Origin: Brugia malayi
Taxonomy: Eukaryota; Nematoda; Chromadorea; Rhabditida; Onchocercidae
Length of the DNA stretch: 64,000 nt
Direction of reading: 5' to 3'
Assembly: GCF_000002995.4 (NCBI RefSeq)
Contig: NW_025062479.1
Coordinates: 1,633,721-1,697,720 of the forward strand
The stretch's first letter is position 1, and every line of letters starts with the position of its first letter. The notes under the pieces are model-generated. The model worked only from the letters and a program-made list of their open reading frames with translations. It made no database searches and was not told the origin of the DNA. The translations under genes and the position numbers were made by a program. Of this stretch, positions 1-20,050 are shown in pieces.

Positions 1-185
1 TAATAATCAGAGAGAGGATCTTAAATCTTGAGTTATTTAAGGAAAAAAATAAATAGAATATTTGCTATGCACTTTTATTAGAATGTTTAAAATATTTAGC
101 AATTTTCATATATAATATATTCAAAATTTAATAAAATATATATAGAAAATCTGACCAATAAAATAAGAAAAACTTTTTTTTTTTT

Positions 186-7228
<7,043 letters not shown>

Positions 7229-7259
7229 ACCGCCTTGTTACCAATGCGGTTATTCGTCT
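7229..7259 (-). promoter_or_regulatory. Short 5' leader and splice or trans-splice acceptor of the unc-82-like gene
   Basis: Reading the minus strand, TTTTACAG ends at 7258 and is followed by 29 bases to the start codon, with an in-frame TAA between. This is either the acceptor of a 5' UTR intron or a spliced-leader acceptor; the sequence alone does not decide. Confidence 0.45.
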
Positions 7260-8680
7260 GTAAAATTAGAAAAAAAAAAAAGATTTAAAATTTATTTAAA
7301 AAAAAAAAAAAGATTGAAAATTTGGAAAGAAAAGAGAAAGAAAGGAAGTAACAATAAAGACTATTATTCATGCAATTATTACATAACATTAAATTTTTAT
7401 AAGAGAGAGAGAGAGAGAGAGAGAGTATCAAGAAAATTGTAATTAACGCAATTATTACATAACATTTAAGTTTATATGTGTAATTTTTAACAAATAATAA
7501 TGTAATTATGTATTATTATTGCTTTCTTTTTTCTTTTCGTTTTTTTTTTTGTCAATAATCTAAACAATAAAAAAAAAAAACGTTAATTAAATGAAAGATG
7601 ATATAATTATATGAATTAAACAAGTTTGAACAGTTAAAAATTTTAACCTTTTTTTTTTGATTTTTCTTTTTTTTTTTTTTAACCAGGTATGTTTTATACT
7701 ATATCATAAAAAATCACTTTGTACTAATCAAATTTATTATGCAATAACATTTAAATGAAATGATAGGAAAGCAGAAAATTAGATGAAATATATTTTAAAA
7801 GAAAAGTGAGAAAAAGATAAATGAAAAAAATTAATTAGCGGTAATATAATGCAAAAATAACAAAAAAAAAAAAAAAAAAAACAACAAAAATAGAACTAAA
7901 ATAAAATAAAGGGAATTTTATAGGTTTGTAATAAAATGATGGATAAAAAATATATGAATTATTTGCAAAATTCAAAATTTAGATTGTTTGCAAAAATCCT
8001 ACGATTATTTAAAAATTTAATGAAACATTCACAAAATTATATTATGTGAAAAATTCAATTTGTTCGTATCTTGTGATTATTTTGAAAAATGCAATTTATT
8101 TACAAATCCTAATATTTATTGATTTTAGCAACATCAATGATGAAAAAGAAAAAATATTAAAATAAACATGAAATTGGATAAATTAAATGGGGAAAAATCG
8201 GAGAAGAGAAGAAGAAAGAAGAAAATTTCCTCCTCTCATTTTTGCTTCCCACCTATTCTTCTTATTATTAAATAACAAAAAAAGGAAAAAAAAAGAGAGA
8301 GAGAGAGAGAAAAGATTACAAAATTATATAACAGAATGGAAAACGAACTTAAAATGATGCTCAATTGCCTAAAGGAATGATAAAAGATAAAAATGATTTA
8401 AAATGCAAAGTGTTGTAATCCAGATGTTCAGCAAAATATTTTTCATTTATTGATCTTGATGCAAAAAAAAAAAAGAAAAAAAGTGATCAAATTCAAATAA
8501 TTAACCAAATAAATAAATAAACAAACAAACAAATAAATAATGATTTAAGCAGCGTAACAAATTTAAAATGAAATTAGCAAAAGTAGTAACCGAAGAAAAA
8601 ATTTGAATAAAAGGTTTAATCCAAGTAATTTGCATATAAATTTTCATTTCAACGTTAATGTATACGATATGTAGTTGCAT

Positions 8681-9075
8681 ACATATATGCAAATGAGAAT
8701 ATAATTATTAAAAAAAAAAAAAAAAAAAAAATGCAATTTAGAAACATAAATAAAATGAAATTTACAAGACGAAAACATATATCATTGAAGATAACATATC
8801 AATACATATATAACTTAACTTTATTCCAACTTAGCACACACACATAAATATGCAAATATTCTTACATACATAAATACGGAAGGGAACATGCGTACACAAT
8901 AAGTAGCGTACATATATGCAAATGAGGATGCAATTTAGAGATTTAAATGAAATGAAATTTATAATCTGAAAATATATCTTTGAAAATAACATGTCAATAG
9001 ATACATAACTTGACGCGTACAGACATACACACACACACATAGATAAATACAGGAACATGCGTACACAATAAGTAG
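8681..9075. repeat. Diverged direct duplication
   Basis: Copy 1 (8681-8906) and copy 2 (8910-9075) both start with ACATATATGCAAATGAG and end with GAACATGCGTACACAATAAG. Shared segments in between include ATGCAATTTAGA, ATGAAATTTA and AACATATCAATA/AACATGTCAATA, plus a CA-rich stretch. Copy 1 is longer because of a poly-A run and an insertion near its end. Confidence 0.8.
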
Positions 9076-10599
9076 TACTAATAATAATGATAATGAAATG
9101 GATAGCTGAAACAGCCGTTAGAGCATTTGGTGCAAGCCTGAATCATATGATTTATGTTTATTTCATCCTAGAGCATAGCTTAAGATCATCAATAAGTGTG
9201 AGAGGAAGAAATGAAGAGGAATAGATGAAAAAGTATGAGAAAAGGAGAAGAAGAAAAAGAGGAAGTTAAAACTGATTTAAATTTTTCAAAAATTAGGAAC
9301 AGTTTCTTTTTTTCTTTTTTTTTCTGTGTGCTTTTTGCTTTTTTTCTTCCGGAAACAAAGAAAAAAAGAAATAGGAAAATGAGAGAAAAAAAAAACAATG
9401 AACAAAAAATTAATCAATAAATTTAATGTTGATCTAAATTTTAATAAATTTCTTTTTTTGTGTTATTTATATGTTCTTTCTTTCTTTTTTTTTTTTTTTT
9501 TTGAATGAATTAACTAAAGTTGTAAATTTTTTCCCTTTTTTTTTTTTTTTTTTTTAAAGAAATGGTTGCTTTTTAATAAAATTCAAAAAGAAAAAAAAAA
9601 GAAAGAAAGTAGTGTTAAAATGTTTATGAATGGTTAAAAAAAGACAAAGAATTATTAGCTTTGCAAGTTCATTTCCAATATATTATAATCATTTTCATTC
9701 ATTTCATTGCTGAATGCCATTTATTAGATTAGTTATATTAATCAAAAAGGTTTGGTTAGCAACAAACATCCATTAAATTCTCTTAATCAAAAACCTAATT
9801 ATATTTTAATTATACAATATATATTTTTACTAATATCTAAATTTGCTTACTTCAGCTGTATTGTTTATAATGTAACTCATATAAGGAAAAAAGAATTGCT
9901 TAATTTTTAAGAAATGATCATCGAACAGTGCTCTTGAAGAATTAAAAATCATTCATAATCATTTACCAAATATAATTAAATACAAATGAAATTTAACTAC
10001 AAATAAAATATATAAATAATAAAGAAATTTATCAAATGTAATTAAAATTATTTGACGACATAATGAGAAAAATACGCGAAAGAAAAATTATTGTTATTTA
10101 AATAAAATCAGCAAAAATTAATATTTAGTAAGAAGAAAAATAAATAAATAATTGAAAGATATCAGTGTTTAAAATGATAAAAATTTTCTTTTCCGCGCTT
10201 TGTTTTTCTCTGTTTTTCCTCTTACTAATTATTCAAATAGAAAAATGAAAATGATGAAAAATAAAATTTGAAAATTACTTCAATGATCTGATTAAATAAT
10301 AAATTTTATAAGTGCTCAACAATCACAGTTTTTTTTTTTTTTTGCTTTACAATTTTGCTAACGTAATCATAAAATGGAACGAAAATAGAAAAAGAAAAAC
10401 CAAATTTATCAGCTGATAAATTAATTTATTAAAAAAAAAAAAGAGACAAATAATGAATCCTGAAATAACATTTCTTATTTTCTATTAATTATTTTTATTT
10501 TTTAAATTTTCAGACCACAAAACATAGATAATAATAAAGTTAGCAATATATAAGAGTATTTTAGAATTAAAATCAAAGATAAATCATAAAAATTATAGT

Positions 10600-11120
10600 T
10601 GAAGATAAATCATAGAAGAATGAATTAATTTAAGCAAATTAAATAAATAAATTTAGATATAATTTGCTTAATTATATTATCATTCGAAAAAGCGTTATGT
10701 GTAAATAATTTGCAAGAAAATTTTAGCTAAAAAAAATTTAAAAAAAAAAAAAAGAAAATTTAAGTTTATGGTATTATTTGTTGTGTCTTTGAAAAAATAA
10801 AAAAATGATACAAAGAATTTTTTTTTCGTTTTTTTTTTATATTGACAAATTTCATGAGAAAATATCGGCTTTTTTATCCATATATACCGCCTTTATATAT
10901 CCAATAAATTTCGCTCGATTTTTTTCAAAAATTTTTTTAGTGCTCTTTCTTTTTTTGAAAATTAAACATCTTATTTTGCAGATAATTAGAAATGAATTAT
11001 AGAAGAATGAATTAATTTAATTGGGTAGACAAATTTAGATATGTCTTTCTTAATTATTTATCATTCGAAAAAAAAAAAAAAAAAACATTGTGTAAAAAAT
11101 GAAAGAGAAAATTTTAAAGA
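10600..11120. repeat. Diverged direct duplication, offset about 387 bp
   Basis: AGAAGAATGAATTAATTTAA begins at 10614 and again at 11001. Both copies are followed in the same order by AAATTTAGATAT, CTTAATTAT and ATCATTCGAAAAA. About 130 bp per copy can be followed. Confidence 0.7.
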
Positions 11121-14100
11121 CCAATTAAAAAACTTTATGTAAAATTTAATATTATGAAGGAGCAAAGCTTGAAAAAATAAGCAATAAATTCTTAATTACC
11201 TATTAAAAACAATAATTTTAATATGTAAATGACTAATTCTTCACTTCATTTTTTTTTTTTTTAAAATAACTATTTTCTATAAAAATTTGAAATGGTTAAT
11301 TAAATTGCAAAATTGTTATAGAATTAAAAATTTCAAATGATATCACAATAACTCATTGGAAAGCAATACATTTGTGAAGCTCATTTTGAAGCGATGAATC
11401 AACATCAATTATTGGCAGCTGCGCTCAAAAATAAAAAACAAAAACAAAAATACAAAACAAAAAAAAAAAAAAAAGAAAAGAAAACGGAGAAAAAAAAAAC
11501 CTCCCAAATTGCTTATTCAAAAGAAAAAAGAAAAGAAAAAAAAAATAAAAGTTATCGTCATAAAAATGTGATTTTTCATGTTTAAGTGAAAGTTAGAATT
11601 TTATTTGTTTGAAAAATTTTTGAAATTTCCATCTTCAACATTAATTTTAATATCAAAAATGAAATAAAATAAAAATAAAAAAATAAAATCAAATATGATA
11701 TGATAAAATGATTTGGAAATTAGCAGTGAATATTGAACTTTTTTTTGTTTATTTATTTCATTTTTTTCACTTTTTTTTTATAACTGTATAAATTATTTAT
11801 CTTATCATATCCAATTCTGGTTTTCTTTTTCTGCTACGGTGATAACAGGAAGAAAAATAATTTAATTTTATGCTATGATGATAATAGGATAAGAAATGAT
11901 TGATAATTTAATAATTGGTCAAAAATTAACAGTAAAAATACTTTAATTTACTCAATTTTTTGTTTGTTTTTGTTTTTTCTTCCTTCAAAATTGTTTAATT
12001 ATGATCAAAGAATGTTGTACAATAATGGATTAGAAAAAATTGAAGACTGAATAATTGGTATAATAAAGTATTCATTAAGTAATTTCGAATAGTAATCTCT
12101 TTTTCTTTGTTGAAATGAGGCAGAGAGAAGGAGGAAACAATAATTATTGCAAATGATTTTTATTTTCCGGATTTAATACATATTATAATCCGGAAATATG
12201 ATAATTATATGTGATAGGATATGTTAAGAAAGCTCTAAAATAAGGTGAAGTTTTATTATGTATTTTAAAATATCGGCCAAAAAAAAAGTTAATTGCAAAC
12301 AAAGAAATGAAATAAAATAAAATAACAAATAATGAAATAATATGCTCAAAATATTATTGCATAAAGTTAAGAAATAATAACATCATTTCAAATTTTCATA
12401 TGATAATTAAGATTTGTAATCTAGGATGTAAATTTTAGATGTTTTTTGATAAAATTTTATCTAAATTTGTCTCAATTTCATTAATTAATGAATCTGAATA
12501 AGGTAATATAATCCAAAAAAAAAATATATATATATATATACAATTTAGTATATCACAAAAATTTCTCAAAAAAAAAAATAAATAAATAAATAAAAAATAA
12601 ATGATATGATTAATCAGATATTTTTGTTTTCCTAAGCGTAAATTTTAGACTAAATAGTATTACAGTTTAAATTCTCTTCAAATTGATACTAACTAGTTAA
12701 AAGTTAAAAGCTTATGGGAAATATTTACAGCGTATTGAAGAGCAAATGGCGAAACAACGTATCTTATCGAACAACTGCACAGTATTAACGAAATAATGAT
12801 AGAAAAATTTATTTCAAATATTTCAAAATTTGAAATTTTATATTTAAATTTTAATAAGTTTATTTTTGTAAATGTTTAATGCAAATTATGAGAAACAATT
12901 TTCGGCATTGCAAGAATAATTCTAATTGCGATAATTGCATCAAAATAAATAAATTAATGAATTAATAAGTGTAGTGTAAACAATGAGAACATAAATATAA
13001 ACATAAACTTATCAAAAAAATTTTTAAATATAAACGTAAACAAAAAAAAAAAAAAAAAAATATATCAATTGAATTGGCTAATAATTACCAGTTTATCAGC
13101 AATCGGATAGCCAATATGCTGACAATAATTACAATAAATCGTTTATTCGTCAATTTGCTATACTCTCAATTTTATTGATAATTCTTTTATCCTCACAATT
13201 GTTGTTAATATTTTCTGCTTCATTTTTTATTGGATGAAATTACAAGTACAAAAGAATTAATTAATTAATTAATTGATTAATCAGTCAACCAAACAATCAA
13301 TTAATCCTTGCTTTATAAAGATTACCTAAAGTATAACTTTCAATATAATCAATATTTCAATATAATTTTCAGGTTGATAGAAACTTTTGTATTACGAAGA
13401 ATTTATGCGAAAAATTATTGTAACTGAAACTATTAAATACGTTTCTTTTCTTTCTTTTTATTTCCTAATTGAGATGTTTTATATTCTTGAAATAAAATAA
13501 TTAGCTCAATTGCAAAAAATTTTTTGAAGAAAAAAATAAAATATTAATTTAAAAGAGAATTAGAACCAAAGATTATTCTGTTGTGATTGATTTAATTGAA
13601 TTTTTAATGCAATTATAAGTTAAAAAAATATGCTATATTTTATTTGCACATTATAACAAGAATGATCTATTTATTTTTCAAAAAAAAAAAAAAAAAAAAG
13701 AAAGACAAAAAAAAAAAGAAAAAATGAAAAATATGCTTTCGTACCTTTCCTGCTGATCAAGAATGAGGAGAAATGAGAAAAAAAAAAGTACGACGATTAA
13801 ATGAACGAAGAAATATTTCCTCTTTATTATTCAACTGTTATTTTTTCTTTTTTTTTTTTTTTTTAAGAAAGTATAAAGTTAAATTTATTTTTAATTTTTA
13901 ACTATTTAACGAAAAATGATAATCATTCTTCTCATTTCCAATACATAAAAATATTTCCTATTATTTTTAACAAAGATATGAACGAAAAAGCATAAATCAA
14001 ATTTTAGTACATTTTTAATTACACAAGCGTTTTTAATAATCAAATTGATTATTCGTAATTCTATGTTTAAATTATATTCAGAAAATTTTCATTTCTGTCC

Positions 14101-14212
14101 TTGATTTTTGAGATATAAACAAAATAAACAAAATGCACCATAAAATAAGTAAAAAAAAAAGACAAATAAACAAACCAAACATTTCATTTGTTTTCCATTA
14201 GTTAATTTTGAA

Positions 14213-14243
<31 letters not shown>

Positions 14244-15468
14244 TACAATAAGCATATAAATAATTAAGATAGCAATAAAAATTTTTTTAAATAAAATTAT
14301 GATGAGTCAATAAATTGTGAAAATTTTTCTAATGTAACATTTTTATGATCAATAATAGTTATATATATATGTTTGTTGAAGTAGCAATTGTTGACGATAA
14401 AATTGTCGTGCGATGTGAACTAGTGGGATGATTTATTCAGATAAAAACTTTCCGTCTATTACTTCAATTCAAACAAATCATTGGATGTAATCTGTTAGGT
14501 AAATTATGTAACGATTTTACAGTTTACCACTAAATGATCAAAATTAAATTAAATATTTTAAAATCGTTTTTATATGATTTAAAATATTTACCTAAAAGAT
14601 GAGTACAAAATTTATCAAAATAAAAACAAATTTTTTAGGGTCTTTTTTTGTTGTTTGTTGTTGTTTATTATAAGTTTAAATGTCATCTTTTTTTTTTTTA
14701 ATTCGTCAGCGAAATATCATTTGTATCTGTTTATAATTTTTTAATTTCTTTTTTCCTATCCTTTTTTTTTTTTCAAATCAGTAAAAAGTATTTTTTGATT
14801 AAGAGGTAAATAATTTATTGAAATACAATAATTATAATTTCTATGTTTTTTTTTTTTTTTTTTTTGAAATAAGTGATTCAAAATTTTGGAATAAGAAATT
14901 TTTTAAATAATTCGGATTTTTTGAATTTTTTTTTTTTTGAACAAAAATAATGATGCTAAAATTATTAAAATGATAATATAAATAATTTTTTTCAAAAAAG
15001 AAATGATGAAAGAGAAACCGAAGGAAAGAAAAAGAAATTGTTATGATATGTGGCAAAAAAAAAAAAACTTTTTTTTCACCAAAAAACAATTAAATTAAAA
15101 AGGTCATATTTTTTTAAAAAAAGAATTAAAATAAATTAAAGCAGAAAAAAGAAACAAAAGAAAGTGATTATAAGTTAAAGAAAGCATGAAAAAGTAAAAT
15201 GATAAAATGGTAGGATTGGTTATCATTTATCTGATAATATATGTGTGTATGGATGTATGTATGTGTGTATGTGATCTGATATGATGTAAAGATGTCGAAA
15301 TTTGTGGTATAGTTGAAGCTTTTTAGTTTGAGCATTTTCAAAACTTTCAACTTTCTTCATTCTTCGTCATTCGTTCTCTCTTAAAACTAAGTGATACGGC
15401 TACTGCCACTGCTACTACTGATGATAATGATGACAATAATGATAATGTGATAATGATAGTATGGCAGA

Positions 15469-15518
15469 TTGATGCTTTAGTTAGCAATATCAAAGTGATT
15501 GCTATCAATGCTTATCAA
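15469..15518. ncRNA. Imperfect RNA-hairpin candidate
   Basis: TTGATGCTTTAGTTAGCAAT can fold onto the downstream ATTGCTATCAATGCTTATCAA with two small bulges and two mismatches; the loop is ATCAAAGTG. It sits in an island richer in G and C than its surroundings (about 15360-15600). I do not recognise a known microRNA seed, and the stem is on the short side for a pre-miRNA. Given only as a structure that can be seen. Confidence 0.2.
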
Positions 15519-18500
15519 ATCGTTTTGGTCTTGACTTTACTATCACTCTAAATCTTAGTGCTTTCTAGCTTTCTCCTTCACATCGTTCTTATAAACTATT
15601 CAATTTGATGGATATATTTTAAGTGATGATAACAGAGGGAAGTGATAGATTAGATATGTGTGTATGATAGATTAACAAAAAAGGGTGATATAGCCGTTAT
15701 TCTCTCTTTTTTTTTTTCTCTTCTTTTTAAAACTAAATTTTTGCAATTAATTTAAAAAAAAGAAAAAGAAACGAAATATGATATCATAGTATTTGTTTAC
15801 TATCTTTTTTTTTTTTAAATTTATTGAATAAATATATTTTAATGAGTAAATCAAATTGAAATTGATACCATAAGGTTTGAAATTTCAAAAGTAAAATTGA
15901 CAAATTTTTAGTATTAAATGAAAAAATGATAATACTAAAAAAAAAGAAGTGATAATGATTTTTAGATTTTTATGCAAAAGAAAAAAAACTGAATTAATAA
16001 TAATTAAACGAATAAAATCTGTAAATATGAGGAATACATATCGGTGCAAAATTTTTAGCAAAAGAGGTAATTGATTATATCTCTTTTTTTTTATTTGGGG
16101 CGAATCAATGTATTTTTTTTTATTTTTGTTCAAATATTGCATAAAATTAAATTAATATTTCAAAAACGACAAACAGGAATGCAATAATTTGTTAGTTAAC
16201 TTTTTCATACAACTAAATAATTTTATAGTTACCTATTCACATAGTTATTTCATTATTTATTTATTTATTTATTTAATAATGCAATAAAATATATTTTGAA
16301 TAAATTAATAAAATTAAAAAATTAGAAACAGAAAAATTACTTACTGAAATTATACATTTTTTTCTTTAAATTGTTAAAAAATTCGTTTATTTTAATAAAT
16401 ATTTATTAGTTATATAATAAGATTATGCAAATTGAAAAAATTTAACAACTTTTATCCGAATGTAGTAGATTTCACTGCATTTTACTATACTTTACAACAT
16501 TTTCTTTCTTTTTTTAATCTTTTTTTTCCGCTTTTTTTTTTTCACTTTTCTCTCTCCCTCTCTTTCTCTCTTCTTCCCTCATAATGAAAGGTAAAAATTT
16601 TTTGAGAAATTTTTAGTTCAAAAAGAAAGAGAAACCTCAACAAGAGAAAAAGGGAGAGAGAGAGAGTGGGTGAAAAAAAAAAAAGAAGGATGAGAAAGGA
16701 TGAAAGACGGAATACAACATGTTATGTTGTTCAAGTATATGAGAACACAGTCTTTGAAAAAATTCCTCTAAGACACTTAAAACAATTTATTCTTAAAAAA
16801 AAAAAAAAAAAAAACGAACCGACAAATAAAATTTTTGATAATATTTTAAAAAGTTTCTACTTTTTTTTTATTTAAATGAAAACTTAAAAGAGATTAGAAA
16901 TATGTCTTTAAAGTTTTGTGCTATTTTTTTAAAATCGTTGTTTATTCTTTTTTTTTTTTTTTTGTTTTGAATTGCAAACTAAATATGTTGAAAGCACAAA
17001 TAATTAATTATTTTAATTAAAAAAAGTTGAAAGTTTGAAAAGAATTGAAAGTAAAAATTTTTGCAGACCACATGAAGACAAAATGAAAACGAATACTTTC
17101 GTAGCATGATAAATGACAATGTTAATTCAAATCTAAAACCAATTTTGACACTTTTCTATTTAATACACTTTGGTGGTTTCATACCAAATTGCATTGCTTA
17201 TTCGTTTGTTTTCATTTGCTAAAATAATTTTAATTTAATTATAATTTATTATATAATTTAATTACAATGCCAAAACAAAGGTTATAGATATTAATATTAA
17301 TTTTTTCGTTTTTTTCTTTTCGAAATTAAATTTCACTCTTAAATTTATAATTCATTTTGCAAGAAATAGATTTTGAAGTTAATCATAATGAAAGAATACA
17401 ATGATTATAGCAAATTATTATAAATATCATTGAAATTTCTATAAATTTTGATAATAGTAAATAACGATCACCACTTTGGGCAAAGAGTAGATGATTAAGA
17501 TCAAAGATTACATTCAATATAATTGATGAAAAATTTCATTTAAAAAATAAGCATAATTTTAGCAAAATAAAATTCTATCAAATATATTCAATGTGTATGT
17601 GTATGTGTGTATATGTACATATCTAAATAAATTATTATATTATCCCTCAATGATCAATAAATAATCCGCCCTAAATAATTTTTCTTATATAAAAAAAAAT
17701 TTTTTTTGTGAACCAATGAATTTTCAATGTAAAGAAAAAAAAAAAGAATAAACCATAATACAAAATTATTGGGAACAAATCGATATGAATTGATTAACTC
17801 ATAAACTCGAAAATTTTATGATTCATCCAATGGATGAAAAATATACGAAATACTTTGCAGCAGTGTAAGAGAAAAATATTAGTGAAAAAATTTTTCGAGA
17901 AAGTTAATCATAATGAAACAATACTGCAATTTTAGCAAATGATTATTAGAATAAAATAAATTTGGAAAACAAACAAACAAAAAAAAAAAAAAAAAGAACG
18001 GAAAAGAGAAAGAAAAAGAAAAAAGAAAAAAGTAAGGTGCGACATTTCTGATGTCACAGTGGAAACATCAAACTTGTTGGTTTTTTCTTTTTCTTTTTTT
18101 TTAAACTCAAATAAATTTTGTTTCAAAATTAAAATACACGCAACAAATTAGTGAAATAATCCTGAACACTAAACAAATATCTTTTTCTAATACATATAAT
18201 AAGTGTTTTTCTCTTTTCTTTTTTGATGATAACTTTAAATTTATTTTAATAAATAGTAAAACCAAATAAAGGAAAAAAAATTTTTTTTCTCATTTGAAGC
18301 AAAAAAAATTGAGAGTGAAAAAGTTTTTTTTTTTTTTTTTTTTTCAAAAAAATGATAGAAGATGAAAAGAATGAATGAAAAGTTAGTTGTTTGATAATAA
18401 ATGTTAGGTGATGTGCGAATAATTTGTAAGCAAATGATGAAATTTTTGAGTTTATCTGATGAACTATGTTGAATGAAATGAAGTGACCATTACAATGAAA

Positions 18501-18659
18501 AAATGTTCACATTCACAATTCAACAAAATTAATAACTTTGATCGATAAATAATACAACAAAATTTCATTTCATTGTTTTAACATAATTGACTTATATTTG
18601 CAAATATTTCTTCTATTGAGAAAAAAGAGAAAAAAAAAGAACGAAGAAAAGAACAAACG

Positions 18660-18691
18660 AAAGATCAAAATTTAATAAAATTTTGATCTTT
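18660..18691. repeat. Perfect 14-bp inverted repeat with a 4-base loop
   Basis: AAAGATCAAAATTT, loop AATA, then AAATTTTGATCTTT, followed directly by a T run. It has no gene nearby. It may be a chance AT-rich hairpin or the remnant of a small inverted-repeat element. Confidence 0.7.
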
Positions 18692-20050
18692 TTTTTTTCC
18701 TCATAAATCAATAGCTCAATAATGACAACAACAACAATAGTATCAAAAAAAAAAAAAGCATTTTTTCATTTTTTGCTTTTTCTTTTCACACAAAGTTTAT
18801 TATTATAAAATATCCATTATGCAAATCATTATAATTTCAATGATTCATTGTAATCAAAAGTTTTTTAAAATTGCTAAAATTAATTATAACGGCATTTTAA
18901 CAAAAAAATCATACTATTATAAATTATCATTATTGTTACCGCTACTATTATTGTTGTTACGAATGTTATTTCATCAATAAGATTCTAAGAACTTTTATCC
19001 CTGAAAAATGTATCATTTTTATTAAAAAAAAAACATTCTAACACTAATTTTGGACTGAATTTTAATCTTAGAATTTTCAAACAAATATTATCTTGCAAAA
19101 GAAAAGGAAATTATATTTAATAACATAACATTGGATTAAAAATTTCAACAATTGTAAAAACATCAACAATTTTAATAACAAATATCTAAAGAAATTAGCA
19201 TAAATTTTAATAAACAAAACAAAACTTAATTTTTTTTTCCACTTTCTTTTCTCACTTTTTCATAACCAATAATAAAAAGTTAAAATACTTTATTGACGAA
19301 ATGATATTGAAACGATAATAAAAATTCAATTGCAAAAAATAATTCCACTTTTTTTTTCTTCTTTCAACTTTGTTATTTAGACAAGTTTCTACTCAAAATA
19401 AACAAAACTGTTGGTATGATTTAGAGAGAAAAGAATGGTTGTGCTTAAAGTTATTTTTTTTGAATCAATTTTAAGCGCAGTAAACTTCTCAAATTTGTCA
19501 TTTTATATGTCATTGTCATTATTTGCATTGATGTTTTATCTAACATTTGTCGTCATACTTTGTCACACATAGCCTTTTCATTTTCATTTGCAATATTTTA
19601 TTGTATTTGGCACAAATATATGTTCATTGCATTTATGTTTGATAAAAACACGCAAAGGAAATTTTTATTGATTTTCATTTTATTTTGATTTAAAAATGAA
19701 AAAAGAAAAAGATAAAAAAAAAGGAAAGAATCACTCATACATAAATTTTTCTTAATATTCATGCAGAAAAGAGTGAAATGAGTTTGCTTCAATTCAAGAA
19801 ATTTCAATCATTTTTTCTTTTCTTTTCATATTTCAATCTTATGATAAAAACAGAGGGAGAGAAAGAGAGGAAAAAATATGAGAATAACGAAAATTCAAAA
19901 TTAATTAATAATATAATAATGCTTAACAATAATTTCTTTTTTTTTTCTGCAATTGTTGTTAGGACAAAAAAAAAAAAAATGCAATAAATTATAACAATTT
20001 ACAGTCATGAATTCATGTAAATTATAAATTAATTAATCAAAAACTGACAC

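Larger units (their letters stand above)
7260..20050. other. 12.8 kb without a supportable gene, upstream of unc-82-like
   Basis: Extremely AT-rich, with dozens of A/T homopolymers, (GA)n, (AAAT/AAAC)n and (ATT)n tracts. Its open frames are short and low in complexity, and none has flanking splice sites that extend a family. Slightly more complex islands occur at about 9100-9190, 12690-12800, 14380-14530 and 15360-15600. The block could hold non-coding 5' exons, enhancers or small RNAs of the kinase gene. I see no tRNA or rRNA. Confidence 0.6.

Noticed and set aside
8501..9420. Several 60-75 codon open stretches
   Set aside because: Low-complexity translations of the duplicated CA/TA-rich region and homopolymers.
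16666..16875. 69-codon plus-strand open stretch
   Set aside because: Lys/Glu-rich from A and GA tracts, with no splice context or family signal.
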